64,000 nt of DNA, taken from Clostridiales bacterium Firm_14 (GTDB taxonomy: Bacteria > Bacillota > Clostridia > Saccharofermentanales > Saccharofermentanaceae). The translations under genes were made by a program, and so were the position numbers. This document shows, one piece after another, positions 16,805 through 26,069 of the stretch (the stretch's first letter is position 1; every line of letters begins with the position of its first letter). The stretch covers positions 62,001-126,000 of the forward strand of contig LVAT01000010.1 in NCBI GenBank assembly GCA_001604135.1. The letters run 5' to 3'. Below the pieces are notes generated by a model that saw only the letters and a program-made list of their open reading frames with translations, was not told the origin of the DNA and ran no database searches.

Positions 16805-17932
16805 TTATTGGGTTACAGGCACTTCCTGTGAGATTACCAGATCGTAAAGCTTCCTGAACGAGTCATTCTTCTGTGATTCGATGAAGCCGTTCGCTGTTTT
16901 CTCAGCCTGCGCACGGTAGAACTCATACATCTCCGCAACGTTGTAAGTGTTGTCAGGATTATAGAATCTGAATCTCGGATCCATCTTCATCTTGTATGTC
17001 TCTTTGTCTCCGATGCCTTTGATGAACAGCATCATTCCAAGAGCAAAATAGAATACCGCAAACGGGTTGTATCTATGCGCTTCAGTGAAATCAGGGAAGC
17101 GCTGGATGAAGCCGAGGCTCTTGGAAGGATCAAAGACTGCATAATACATGAGCAGTTTTCCGACCTCCTCTAAGATCTTGTTCTCACTTACCATGATCCT
17201 TCTGCACTTTGAAGCATAGTCCTTCATCATTGCCATGACGTCTTCTGAGACCTGCTCGCCGGAGAGCTTTCGCCGGGCCATGAAGAGCATGTAATGCGTA
17301 TAAGTAATAAACGGAACTTCCGCACATCTTCTCCTTCCTTCGAATATGGCCTGTGCCTTATGCATGGCAATAAGGTATCTTCCTTTCGAGAGCAGATAAA
17401 GAAACTCGGAATTGCTCTCGCATGCCGAACAGTCGCTCATATCGTCCCTGGGTGTTGCGAGGTACTGTCTGTAATACTCCTCAGCTTTCGCGGGATTGGA
17501 ATAAACGTAGAACTGTGCTGCCTGCATATAGATCGAACGGGCATTATAACCGGCATTCTGAAATCTTACGATGGCGTCCTGCACGAGCTTTTCGAACTGC
17601 TCCTGATCGATCTGATAGAAGAATCTGGCATCCTCTATCAGCCATTTGTACTGCCAGAGAGTCTTATACAGATACGGTCTGTCGCCGGTCTCTGCAAACG
17701 CCTCGTCACTGATCTTAAGCAAAACGGGGAAAACCAGATATGCCTGCAGAGTATCGTCGTGATGGCAGCTCTCATCCATCAGAAGAAGACGGTATTTGAT
17801 CTGCCTGTCTCTGTCCTTGTGCTTGTCGGCAAGTTCAATGCACTTCTGGTAGGCATCAATGCGCGCCTTGCCGTGCGGCATGATATCCACGTTTTTTACA
17901 ATGCCGTTATAATCGGGATGGGTGTCACTCAT
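16805..17932 (-). CDS. Helical-repeat (TPR-like) protein beside Hsp90-family gene, 375 aa
   Basis: The protein is almost entirely alpha-helical with no signal or membrane helix. TPR-like helix pairs can be read, for example ARIDAYQKCIELADKHKDRD, RSIYMQAAQFYVYSNPAKAE and EYYRQYLATPRDD. GGAGGAAAT precedes the ATG, and the gene starts 13 nt after the end of the Hsp90-family gene, so the pair is one operon. In eukaryotes Hsp90 works with TPR co-chaperones; a functional partnership here is an inference from operon structure and fold only. I do not recognise the family by name. Confidence 0.75.
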   Translation of the reverse strand: MSDTHPDYNGIVKNVDIMPHGKARIDAYQKCIELADKHKDRDRQIKYRLLLMDESCHHDDTLQAYLVFPVLLKISDEAFAETGDRPYLYKTLWQYKWLIEDARFFYQIDQEQFEKLVQDAIVRFQNAGYNARSIYMQAAQFYVYSNPAKAEEYYRQYLATPRDDMSDCSACESNSEFLYLLSKGRYLIAMHKAQAIFEGRRRCAEVPFITYTHYMLFMARRKLSGEQVSEDVMAMMKDYASKCRRIMVSENKILEEVGKLLMYYAVFDPSKSLGFIQRFPDFTEAHRYNPFAVFYFALGMMLFIKGIGDKETYKMKMDPRFRFYNPDNTYNVAEMYEFYRAQAEKTANGFIESQKNDSFRKLYDLVISQEVPVTQ

Positions 17933-17945
17933 ATGATTTCCTCCG

Positions 17946-19721
17946 TCAGATGCATCTGTCGAACAGATCGAGAAGCTTAAAATTCAATGTGCCAAGCTCA
18001 TTATTCCTCAGCGGGAAATCACCGATCAGCAGCGTCTGGATATATTGGACCGTGACAATGTCCGAGATCAGTTTCCTGTCCTTGCAGTTAATGAGATTTC
18101 TAATGACCGGATTGTTGAAGTTGAAGAATACCGTAGGATAAGCCTCTTCAACAGCAGAAGCGAACTCAGCCAGCATGCCGGAGAAAACATCCTCCGACTG
18201 GTTCAATGCATTTTGCACCTGCTGATAGAGCATAACGTCATCGTCGATGTAGTAGAACGCAGCCATATCCGAAGGCACGAACTTCTTTATGTCGACATTT
18301 ACCTTATAGCCCTTCAGCGATTCTTCAGCGATGGTAAGGAAATCAACGCATGTCTCAGCATCCCGGGGCGAGATATCAACGAGCATGTCATCGATTATGT
18401 CCACGCTTACCCTTGTGATCGCCAGATCGTATTTTACGGAGAGCTTATCAAGGAGCTCTATTGTGTAAACGTATCCCGCATCGATCAGGAGCTTGTTCTG
18501 CGCCATGAAGATCTGCGACAGATGCTTGAATTCCGATATGTCGGCATATACGAGATCTTCATTTGTAGTCCTTAATTCCCTGCCTGTGAGATAGCCCTTT
18601 GTCGTATGGAAATAGAGCTCGTCAATGAAGGTATCGAACATCTCGTCATTAGCGCACGCGATCGATCTTATCGCAAGCTCGTGAATGCGCATGAAGCTCT
18701 CGAAAAGCTGATGGTTATCCCTTGCCATCTGCACCAGATGATCGGTGATGCACCTTCCTAATTCGATCCTGGTCTTCTCCAGCACTTCGTCATTATAGAA
18801 GCCTTCTCTGGAAGCTGTGGGCCTTAAGTTCTGCGAGTTGATTATGCACCTGGTAAAGAACGCCCAGTCGGGAAGGATCTCATCGCCCTTCTCAGTGACG
18901 AGCATATTCTTCAGATATACAAGATGCTTCTGCTTTGCAGATGAATGGACCTGATAAGGCAGGATGAATGCTACGCCCGTGGCATCTCCGGATTCAGACT
19001 TAAGTATGACCGCGTCGAAAAACTTAGTCCTGAACATGTCGTATCCGTACTCGAGAAGTTCGCTCTTATCAACGTTCTCCTTCTCCCACGGCAGGACCTG
19101 GAAATTGATCCTGTCACTCTCTCCTTCAGCGTGAAGATTGATCGGATAAGGCAGAATCTGGCCATAGTGGAGCAGCAGTTCCCTTACTCTGTCAGGCTCG
19201 AAATACGGCAGGCAGTCTTCCTTGGGCGTAAGAATGATCTCCGTTCCGGGATCGTGCGGCTCGCCGTACTTATCGAGAGTATATGTGCCGTCAGGTTTTC
19301 CGATCCAGATAAATGCATCTTCGGACCGGATCGATCTGGTCTTAACGACTATCTCATTGCTCACCATGAAGCAGGACAGAAGTCCGATACCGAACTTGCC
19401 GATGTAATCGGATCTTAAGGCTGCTTCGTTAAGCTGCTTCTTCGAAGATTCGCCGATGATGGACAGGAACTTGTGTATCTCTTCGTCAGTCAATCCGATA
19501 CCGTTATCGATGAATCTCAGAGTGTTGTCTTCGAGATATACGTCGATGCTGCCTTCGTAGCCTTGAAGTTCAGCTGCGCTTGAATTCTTCTTGCGGGCAA
19601 CGACCGCGTCAACGGCATTCTGCAAAAGCTCTCTGATATATACGTCAGGACTGCTGTAAAGGTGATCTGAGAGAATCTCGATCATGCCGCTCAGGTTAAC
19701 TTTAAATCTGTAATCTGACAT
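17946..19721 (-). CDS. Hsp90-family chaperone (HtpG-like), 591 aa
   Basis: ATG at 19721 (MSDYRFKVNLSGMIEILSDH) is preferred over an upstream TTG. The N-terminal GHKL ATPase domain shows the N-box variant YIRELLQNAVDAV (standard: ELISNASDA), the G1 box FIDNGIGLTDEEI and the G2/lid segment GKFGIGLLSCFMVSNE. The middle domain includes the catalytic arginine region (NLRPTASREGFYND). The C-terminal dimerisation domain is shorter and divergent, and the usual E. coli-type length of about 620 residues is not reached. This is a divergent subgroup often annotated only as HSP90 family. TATAAT at 19757-19762 (minus) is a likely -10. It is followed by a helical-repeat gene. Confidence 0.88.
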   Translation of the reverse strand: MSDYRFKVNLSGMIEILSDHLYSSPDVYIRELLQNAVDAVVARKKNSSAAELQGYEGSIDVYLEDNTLRFIDNGIGLTDEEIHKFLSIIGESSKKQLNEAALRSDYIGKFGIGLLSCFMVSNEIVVKTRSIRSEDAFIWIGKPDGTYTLDKYGEPHDPGTEIILTPKEDCLPYFEPDRVRELLLHYGQILPYPINLHAEGESDRINFQVLPWEKENVDKSELLEYGYDMFRTKFFDAVILKSESGDATGVAFILPYQVHSSAKQKHLVYLKNMLVTEKGDEILPDWAFFTRCIINSQNLRPTASREGFYNDEVLEKTRIELGRCITDHLVQMARDNHQLFESFMRIHELAIRSIACANDEMFDTFIDELYFHTTKGYLTGRELRTTNEDLVYADISEFKHLSQIFMAQNKLLIDAGYVYTIELLDKLSVKYDLAITRVSVDIIDDMLVDISPRDAETCVDFLTIAEESLKGYKVNVDIKKFVPSDMAAFYYIDDDVMLYQQVQNALNQSEDVFSGMLAEFASAVEEAYPTVFFNFNNPVIRNLINCKDRKLISDIVTVQYIQTLLIGDFPLRNNELGTLNFKLLDLFDRCI

Positions 19722-19800
19722 CCTGATGCGCCCCTTCAAAAAATTTTAATAGTGTCATTATATCAGTCTATTAAACCGGAGCGTCGTTCATTTCGAGCAA

Positions 19801-20889
19801 TTACGCGTAAAAATTATATTTGTTTTCAGAATCTGCCTTGGATCTGTATAAAGCGGTGTCAGCTTTCTTAAATATCTCTGTGTAGGACTTCTCGAGGCCC
19901 TGATAGATTGCGATTCCGATGCTTACACTGACCGCACTCTCCTGTCCGGGATACTTGATGCTCTCGGAAGCACCTTCCAAGACAGCCTTTGCTATGGATG
20001 CGGCGAACTCAGGATCGTCCGCATTCCTGATGAAGATGATGAACTCGTCGCCGCCGAAACGTCCCGCGATCTCATCGTCGACAAACTTCCTGCCGAGGAG
20101 ATGTCCTAACTGGCAGATGACATTGTCGCCGACATCGTGGCCGTATGTATCGTTGATCTGCTTGAAATGATCGACGTCCATCATGAAGAGGATGCCCTTA
20201 CTGATCTTCTCGTCGTCTAACGCCTGCTGGATCTCCCTGATGAGAGCGCCCTTGTTCTTAAGGCCGGTGAGTTCGTCCGTATCCTTCTGGATATTGATCT
20301 TCCTGGTCAGGGTGAACTCCTTGATCCTGATGGAATTTGCGATGATGTTGAGGATGACTCCGACGATCGTGAAGATGGTGACATTGATGACGTCCATCTG
20401 CCAGATCTCGTAGGGTTTAACGTTATACATCCATACGAGAAATACCGTCGATGCTGCCGCGAGCTCGAAAGTCATGAAGAACGGCTTGTCGATCATGAAC
20501 ATCGGTGCGATCAAGAGCAGCGCGATAAATGTCGTTGCAGGGATCTCCGGCTTGTTCTGCGTGATTAGGCATGCGAAAAGGAAGAGCAGCGATATAGACA
20601 GATATATCAGGAGCTGCGCTGCCAAAGAGTCCTTCTTCATAACGAAGAACAGAAGGCTTGCGACAACCGAATATACGAGTGCTGTCAGATAATAAAGTTT
20701 GTTTAATTCCAGCAGGTCATTTGCGAGCGAGCCGACATAAAGGAACGCGAATGCCGCGACCATAAGAACGTGCAGAAGACGCCAGACCTTATAATTCGAG
20801 ATATAAGCGTCCTTCTTTACCGCGTTATATTCGTCTTTCTCGATGCCGCTGTAGAAGAAATAATTTCTTGCGGTCCTCAAAAATCTCAT
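19801..20889 (-). CDS. Membrane-bound diguanylate cyclase, 362 aa
   Basis: Six hydrophobic segments occupy residues about 38-185, forming an integral membrane sensor. A short linker helix leads to a GGDEF domain beginning DTDELTGLKNKGAL (about 203-216). The active-site motif GGDEF is at about 279-283 (GRFGGDEFIIFI), and the metal-binding D in MMDVDHFKQINDTYGH is present, so cyclic-di-GMP synthesis from two GTP is expected. The RxxD inhibitory site that usually lies 9 residues before GGDEF is absent (VDDEIAGRF is seen instead), suggesting no product inhibition. A -10 TATAAT is at about 20938 on the minus strand. No EAL or PilZ protein is in the window. Confidence 0.9.
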   Translation of the reverse strand: MRFLRTARNYFFYSGIEKDEYNAVKKDAYISNYKVWRLLHVLMVAAFAFLYVGSLANDLLELNKLYYLTALVYSVVASLLFFVMKKDSLAAQLLIYLSISLLFLFACLITQNKPEIPATTFIALLLIAPMFMIDKPFFMTFELAAASTVFLVWMYNVKPYEIWQMDVINVTIFTIVGVILNIIANSIRIKEFTLTRKINIQKDTDELTGLKNKGALIREIQQALDDEKISKGILFMMDVDHFKQINDTYGHDVGDNVICQLGHLLGRKFVDDEIAGRFGGDEFIIFIRNADDPEFAASIAKAVLEGASESIKYPGQESAVSVSIGIAIYQGLEKSYTEIFKKADTALYRSKADSENKYNFYA

Positions 20890-21064
20890 CTGTTTTACCT
20901 CTATACCTTACCCTGATAGGAGAATATTCGGCACGCATTATACACTACGAGTCAAGCGTTATGGTATAAGGCTTTTTTTAGATTTCGAGCTATATGCAAA
21001 ATGGCAGTCAGATTTCTGACATATATTCAGATTTTTGATAAAAAACAGCTCATATTTAAGCGGG

Positions 21065-21919
21065 TCACGCTCCGAGACCCGGATTCTCATCGGTCCATTT
21101 CTGACTTGGAAGGTCCAGTTCCCTTCTGTAGTTATCCTGAACGAACTCGATTTTTCCGTAGCTGTATATCTTCCATTCCATTTTTTCTATAATCACCTGA
21201 TCGTTCAGACCCCAGTCGCCATAACTGATATAGGCGAGATACCTTCTGAAAATATACCCGTTCTCAGTCTTGATCACATACTCACCGATAACTGTATCAG
21301 GACTTTCGTTCACATCAGTAACCTCATATGCGAAGAAATGCCTTATGCTTTCTTCATTAAGATCAAAGTAAGCAGTGGAAGTCTCTTCGTCAAAATAGCT
21401 CTTCTTGTATACCGATGTAGTGAATACAAAACTGAACTTCCCATCATAATAATAATCACAGGCAAACAGCCAGAATTCATCATTCTCAGCTGCGAGCCGT
21501 ATGTTTTTGTGGTCATTCCTGTCGCCATTTTTCCATACTTCTTTTATTATTGCTTGCGCCTCGTCATAGCTTGACGCAGAACGGCTTGCATGTCTCCACA
21601 CCTGCTCATATTCATCGCCCAGATTCAGGTCAGCTCTCTTGGTATTCGGACGCCTGACATCTTCAACGCCATGCTCAATAAGGATCATTCCAAAATCAAT
21701 GAGATCCTCATCCGACATGTTCAGTATCTCATCTTCGGTATACTGCGGCTTGAAGGTCTTGACCCGGGTAGTGACCGCGGTTGTCTGCGGGGGTTCTAAG
21801 GATTGGGACGGAGCCTTTTTCGAATCGCATCCGGACACCATGGAAAGGCAGAATGCGGTTAAGAGCACAAGAGATATGAGCGATGCTGCCCTATTGCTTT
21901 TATATGTGTTTTTCATCAC
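21065..21919 (-). CDS. Lipoprotein of unknown function, 284 aa
   Basis: The signal peptide ends LSMVSGC (Cys about 31) and is followed by a Ser/Pro/Thr-rich linker. The globular part contains an N-terminal helical segment (FKPQYTEDEILNMSDEDLID) and a C-terminal beta-rich half (FWLFACDYYYDGKFSFVFTT). No domain was recognised. Its start overlaps the stop of the 255-aa gene (ATGA at 21916-21919), so translation is coupled and the two products are probably functionally linked. Confidence 0.75.
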   Translation of the reverse strand: MMKNTYKSNRAASLISLVLLTAFCLSMVSGCDSKKAPSQSLEPPQTTAVTTRVKTFKPQYTEDEILNMSDEDLIDFGMILIEHGVEDVRRPNTKRADLNLGDEYEQVWRHASRSASSYDEAQAIIKEVWKNGDRNDHKNIRLAAENDEFWLFACDYYYDGKFSFVFTTSVYKKSYFDEETSTAYFDLNEESIRHFFAYEVTDVNESPDTVIGEYVIKTENGYIFRRYLAYISYGDWGLNDQVIIEKMEWKIYSYGKIEFVQDNYRRELDLPSQKWTDENPGLGA

Positions 21920-22683
21920 CGGTTCACCACAAATAAGACCGCGTTCCTGGTCTGCTTAAACAATTCGTCGGACAACTGCTTATACTCGTCTGTCCTGTGC
22001 TTTTCCGAAGCATAACCGGCGGGATCATCATTCCATGAACCCATGCCTCCGAACACGTCCGCCTTCGATGAAGCAAAGAACATCCTGACTGATTTGTCAT
22101 CGAAGTTCGGGAAGCTCTCCTTCATCCACGCGGGTGGAGTGATCGTCTGCGAGCCTGTCAGTATATCAAGTGCGCCTCTGAATACGGAAGCCCAGTTCTT
22201 GCATCCTATCTCTTCCGCGAAAACAGATATCCTCTCCAGAACATCCTTAAAATCTTCGTAGTTATCAGGATACGAAGGCGGATTGCCGATATCGCCCAAT
22301 TTCTTCTCGTTGTAACAGATATTCCACATCGTACGGACTCTGTCGAAGTCCCATCTGGGGACCCAGAGCGACTTCTGTCCGTCTTCTGCGATCGTTATAA
22401 GGCCTCTTCGCCCTGCATTTGCAAAGCCTGCAGAGCGCGGGTCATCGTCCGTAGCAACAAAGAACACCGCTCTTTTAACGCCCCTTATAAGGATCTCCTT
22501 CACCCACTCCGGAGTGCCTGTTATGGTCTCATTCTCCGTATCAGAAAACGACTTCTTGTCGGCAAAGATATAAACAACGTCATTCTCATACTGCGAATTC
22601 TTAAACGGCGCTAAAGTACCGCTCTTTATGGAATCATTTACATAGCACGTGACTCTCGCCAGCTGTAACATCTCACCATTCAT
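21916..22683 (-). CDS. Uncharacterised cytosolic protein, 255 aa
   Basis: No signal peptide or membrane helix is visible. The sequence has an alpha/beta look (NDVVYIFADKKSFSD, VKRAVFFVATDDDPRSAGFA, ending RNAVLFVVNR), which could be a Rossmann-like core, but no binding motif is clear. GGGGG precedes the ATG at 8 nt, and TATAAT at 22729-22734 (minus) is a likely -10, giving a leader of about 40 nt. It is the first gene of a two-gene unit with the lipoprotein downstream. Confidence 0.7.
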   Translation of the reverse strand: MNGEMLQLARVTCYVNDSIKSGTLAPFKNSQYENDVVYIFADKKSFSDTENETITGTPEWVKEILIRGVKRAVFFVATDDDPRSAGFANAGRRGLITIAEDGQKSLWVPRWDFDRVRTMWNICYNEKKLGDIGNPPSYPDNYEDFKDVLERISVFAEEIGCKNWASVFRGALDILTGSQTITPPAWMKESFPNFDDKSVRMFFASSKADVFGGMGSWNDDPAGYASEKHRTDEYKQLSDELFKQTRNAVLFVVNR

Positions 22684-22746
22684 AAAATTACCCCCATAAA
22701 TAAGAATGTTATCATGTCTGATAAAGTGATTATAACATGATGTTTT

Positions 22747-24168
22747 TTACCAGGCAGTCTGTGAATAATCAGGCACAAAGGTTTCTGTGGGATTCTCCAT
22801 CCGGCGGCGCATCTCATCGGGATAGAAAGTCTTCGAGATCTCGATGGCATTCACGAAGTTTTTCTTCATATCACAATCCTTATCCCAGTTTCTTTGGATG
22901 AGCTCGATGAGATCGTCGATTCTTACCGACAGGTAACCGCTGCTCCAGCCGTGATTGGCACGGTCCATGAGCGCTTTGCCGTTCTCGATATAAGCCGAGA
23001 TGTATTCACCCGGATCGCTCTTGTTAGTCCTGCGGTAGAAGTTCCAGAACATCAACGTCTGTTCTGCCGTAAGCAGATCGAAAAGCTTGAGGAGCGTATC
23101 TCTCGAAGGCGTCTCATCCATGGACAGGAAATAACAGCAGTGGCCTTCCCTGATCTTAAATCCGAGCGCGATCAGATCCTCAGGATCGATATTGATATCC
23201 TTAAGCTTCATGACGAGATGGGAGCTGTAGTACTTCTCGGTGAAATTGATACGGCTCATGATCTGCTCAGATGTAAAGCTGCTGTTCTGCGGTGCTACAA
23301 CGAGTTTTGTCTCCACGTCATCATCCCTGTGGACGATTCCGATCACTTCGCCGGTGATCTCTTTTACAGGCTCATCAACGCCTAAGATATAAGCGTCCTG
23401 CTCTTCTCCGTCTTCTGCGATGACGCCTTCGATATAGCCGTAATTTACCGGATAGTACATGTCCTTGTGTTCCGGATGATAGCTGCCAAGAGGCCTGTCG
23501 ACAGTGACTTTTACAATATCGCCGAGCTTGATCTTCTTTTTGGAAACAGCGGGCGCTTTGTCCTCAGTCTTATTCGGTATCCTCGCCACCACATTGAATT
23601 CCGGATTGAAAGGCCTTCCCGTCTTCGGATTGACTTCGGACTGCTTGGTCGGATCGATACCGCTCTTTGCCGTCTTAACACCGTCATCAAAGAAAACAAC
23701 ACCGATCAATAAGATGATCGCGCCGATAATGAGCGGCACATTATAACCGCTTCCGGCATGAACGTATCCTCCGGTAAGCCAGTCTTTTTCTGCGACGTAG
23801 CTTGTCAAGGGCGATGATTCCTTATAACAGACTGTGAAGACATCGCCCTCTTTGGTGAAGTAACTCGTAAAGCCGCTATAGGAGGCGAAATAAGTAAGAC
23901 TTGTTCCCTCAGGTGAATATTTTACCGAGACGGTCGTTTTATAACGATATTTCCTGGCATAGTAGGTACGCTTTGTTTCGATCGAGGACACGACGCCGTC
24001 AACCTGCTTATACTCAGCGCTCATTTTGGAGTCGATTATTCTTACGATCAAACTGACTCCGATAACGATCACGGCAACAACAATGAAAAACACGCCGACT
24101 TTTCTGTTATCGACGAACTTTGCTTTCTTTGTGTCAGGAACTTTTGCGTTGTTCTGTTCTGTACCCAT
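22747..24168 (-). CDS. Membrane protein with embedded inorganic-pyrophosphatase-like domain, 473 aa
   Basis: Residues about 25-45 are a membrane helix, followed by an extracytoplasmic DUF3592-like beta region (GVVSSIETKRTYYARKYRYK) and a second helix (YNVPLIIGAIILLIGVVFFD). After a linker, residues about 215-310 match the small Firmicutes proteins annotated as inorganic pyrophosphatase: VTVDRPLGSYHPEHKDMYYP, then VNYGYIEGVIAEDGEEQDAY and ILGVDEPVKEITGEVIGIVH. The family hallmark D-x-D-x-x-D is altered to E-D-G-E-E-Q-D-A, so catalysis is uncertain. The C-terminal ~150 residues are helical and unrecognised. The combination looks like a lineage-specific fusion. Confidence 0.75.
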   Translation of the reverse strand: MGTEQNNAKVPDTKKAKFVDNRKVGVFFIVVAVIVIGVSLIVRIIDSKMSAEYKQVDGVVSSIETKRTYYARKYRYKTTVSVKYSPEGTSLTYFASYSGFTSYFTKEGDVFTVCYKESSPLTSYVAEKDWLTGGYVHAGSGYNVPLIIGAIILLIGVVFFDDGVKTAKSGIDPTKQSEVNPKTGRPFNPEFNVVARIPNKTEDKAPAVSKKKIKLGDIVKVTVDRPLGSYHPEHKDMYYPVNYGYIEGVIAEDGEEQDAYILGVDEPVKEITGEVIGIVHRDDDVETKLVVAPQNSSFTSEQIMSRINFTEKYYSSHLVMKLKDINIDPEDLIALGFKIREGHCCYFLSMDETPSRDTLLKLFDLLTAEQTLMFWNFYRRTNKSDPGEYISAYIENGKALMDRANHGWSSGYLSVRIDDLIELIQRNWDKDCDMKKNFVNAIEISKTFYPDEMRRRMENPTETFVPDYSQTAW

Positions 24169-24284
24169 TTTCCAACCTGCAGCGCTTTCCCGATTCCGTC
24201 ACGTATAAAAATAATATAACATAAGACGGAAACGTAAGCAGTCAGATAAGCCTGAGGGCTGAGCATCCCGGGCACTGATGCAAA

Positions 24285-24311
24285 TAAAAAAGGCTGCAGT
24301 GAAGCAGCCTT
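24285..24311 (-). terminator. Intrinsic terminator
   Basis: On the minus strand AAGGCTGC, a 6-nt loop and GCAGCCTT are followed by a T6 run (A run at 24285-24290 on the plus strand). It lies just after the stop of the lipoprotein gene that ends at 24322. Confidence 0.9.
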
Positions 24312-24321
24312 CGTTCTATGT

Positions 24322-25158
24322 TTACTTAACGGTCTTATATCTTAACAGGAAGTAATTTCCTGACTGGCCGACGCTGACCGTCGCGGTGCCTGTGGCAGTC
24401 TTGGTAAGCGTCTTGTCGGAAGCAGCCCTCTCAGGTGTCAGCTGGTAGTATGACTTGATCCCTTCGGCACTCATGTTCGAATAGACTTCCCAGTCGATCG
24501 TATAAATGGTGAAATACAGAGTGATCGTACCGTTGCTGTTGGACCTTGCGGAATCGACTATGCCTATGCGGTTATAGCTCTCGCCCGCAGCAGAATGGAA
24601 CCAGATCTTGCCGTCAGCATAGCAGGGACCCTGCTCGTCGGCAGAAGGCGCAGGGAGCTTCTTCAGATCCTCTTCCGTAATGCCGGTGCCGAAATACTTT
24701 CCAATAGTCTTGAGTGCATCTGCAAAAGTAAAAGTCTCATAGGTGATGCCGCCCTTATCCTCATACTTGATGGTCTTATTTGAATTGATCGTGTAGTGGA
24801 TGTGGGCAAAGTTCAAAAGCTGCTCGATGTTCATGTTCTCGGAATCGTAATCTGCGAAAAAGGCTTCAGCGAAATTGCTTATGAAGACATTGGCTTTCTG
24901 CTGTTCCTCGCTGTTATAAACTATGGGTTCGCCTTCAAAAGGGTTATCAATAGCAGAAGGTTCAACTGCCGGCCCGTCGGAGACCGATACCACAGCAGGA
25001 TCACCAGGCGTCAGATCATCCGTGAACTTTATCACTTCGTGAGTAGTCTCCGTGCTTGCAGAAGACGACTCAGTGGCTTTTGTATCAGTGCATCCAGCCA
25101 ATGCTCCGAGCATCAGGCCGGCACTGATCAAGGCTGTAAACAACTTTATTCTCTTCAT
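24322..25158 (-). CDS. Lipoprotein of unknown function, 278 aa
   Basis: The signal peptide MKRIKLFTALISAGLMLGAL ends in A-G-C (Cys about 23), followed by a Ser/Thr-rich linker. The globular region holds ISNFAEAFFADYDSENMNIE and a beta-rich C-terminus. The overall layout resembles many Clostridia surface lipoproteins of unknown role. GGAGAAA precedes the ATG, TATAAT at about 25226 (minus) is a plausible -10, and an intrinsic terminator follows, so it is a single-gene transcript. Confidence 0.8.
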   Translation of the reverse strand: MKRIKLFTALISAGLMLGALAGCTDTKATESSSASTETTHEVIKFTDDLTPGDPAVVSVSDGPAVEPSAIDNPFEGEPIVYNSEEQQKANVFISNFAEAFFADYDSENMNIEQLLNFAHIHYTINSNKTIKYEDKGGITYETFTFADALKTIGKYFGTGITEEDLKKLPAPSADEQGPCYADGKIWFHSAAGESYNRIGIVDSARSNSNGTITLYFTIYTIDWEVYSNMSAEGIKSYYQLTPERAASDKTLTKTATGTATVSVGQSGNYFLLRYKTVK

Positions 25159-25255
25159 AGTCTTTCTCCAATCCTATTATTCTCACAGGAATACCTTACA
25201 CCCGGGAAAAATACAATCGGCATCATTATAATGACAAATCGGCGTTATTCAAGGA

Positions 25256-25951
25256 TCAATTAAGGACTATATCCTTGTTCTTAATGTGCTGCTTGATCGC
25301 TTCGGCTATCAGTTTGTGGCCTTCCTCATTGGGGTGGATGCCGTCTGCGCAGAGGTATCTCGAGTAGTTCTTCTTCTCCAGGAAGATCGAAGTAATGTCT
25401 ATGACCGGAACGCTGTTTGCGATCGCAAGCTTGAAGATCTCAATGTTATATCGCTCATGCCAGTTCGAGATGTGTTGCTTGTCATTGCGCATCCACTTCA
25501 TGATGTTATCTGCGTTGAGGCCTGCCGAGATGTGCTCGAAATATATATTTGAATCGATAGGCGGCAGTGACAGAAGGACCGGCGTCTTTCCTATCGCCTT
25601 GATCTCCTTGATGATGTTCGTATATGTGGTGACAAAATTCGAGACAGTGCTTAACGGCAGGTGCTTCCTGTCCGGATCTTCTGAAACTTCCTTCCAGTTA
25701 TAGGCGCAGTCGTTGCCGCCAAACTCGAGTATTACGTACTCGCTCTTAGTCTCCTTGATCATCTCGAGATTTCTGTCGAAAACAGATTCGCCCTTTGTGA
25801 TCGTGCTGCCGAACTTAGCCTTGTTCTCAATGGTGATCCCGAAATATTCTTCGCAGATCTTCTGGAAAGATGCGTCAGACACCCTGTAGTGCTCATCTTC
25901 GTAGATGACACCTTTTAAGACCGAATCGCCGAACGCTGCCATTGTGCCCAT
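25256..25951 (-). CDS. SGNH/GDSL-family hydrolase, 231 aa
   Basis: All SGNH blocks are readable: block I with the nucleophile in MAAFGDSVLKGV (Ser10), block III G-x-N-D in LEFGGNDCAYNW, and block V with D-x-x-H in CADGIHPNEEGHKLI. Block II Gly lies in the KFGSTITKG region. This supports a Ser-His-Asp esterase or lipase acting on acyl or acetyl esters. No signal peptide is seen, so it is cytosolic. AAGGAG precedes the ATG and TATAAT near 25993 (minus) is a likely -10. Confidence 0.9.
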   Translation of the reverse strand: MGTMAAFGDSVLKGVIYEDEHYRVSDASFQKICEEYFGITIENKAKFGSTITKGESVFDRNLEMIKETKSEYVILEFGGNDCAYNWKEVSEDPDRKHLPLSTVSNFVTTYTNIIKEIKAIGKTPVLLSLPPIDSNIYFEHISAGLNADNIMKWMRNDKQHISNWHERYNIEIFKLAIANSVPVIDITSIFLEKKNYSRYLCADGIHPNEEGHKLIAEAIKQHIKNKDIVLN

Positions 25952-26069
25952 GATCTTTACTCCTTAAATAACAGTACCCAAAACATATCAATTCATTATA
26001 ACATCACATCATTTATAAAAATTTTTTATATAACAGGCGGTGGAGTAAACATTTTCGAGGTGTGGAATA

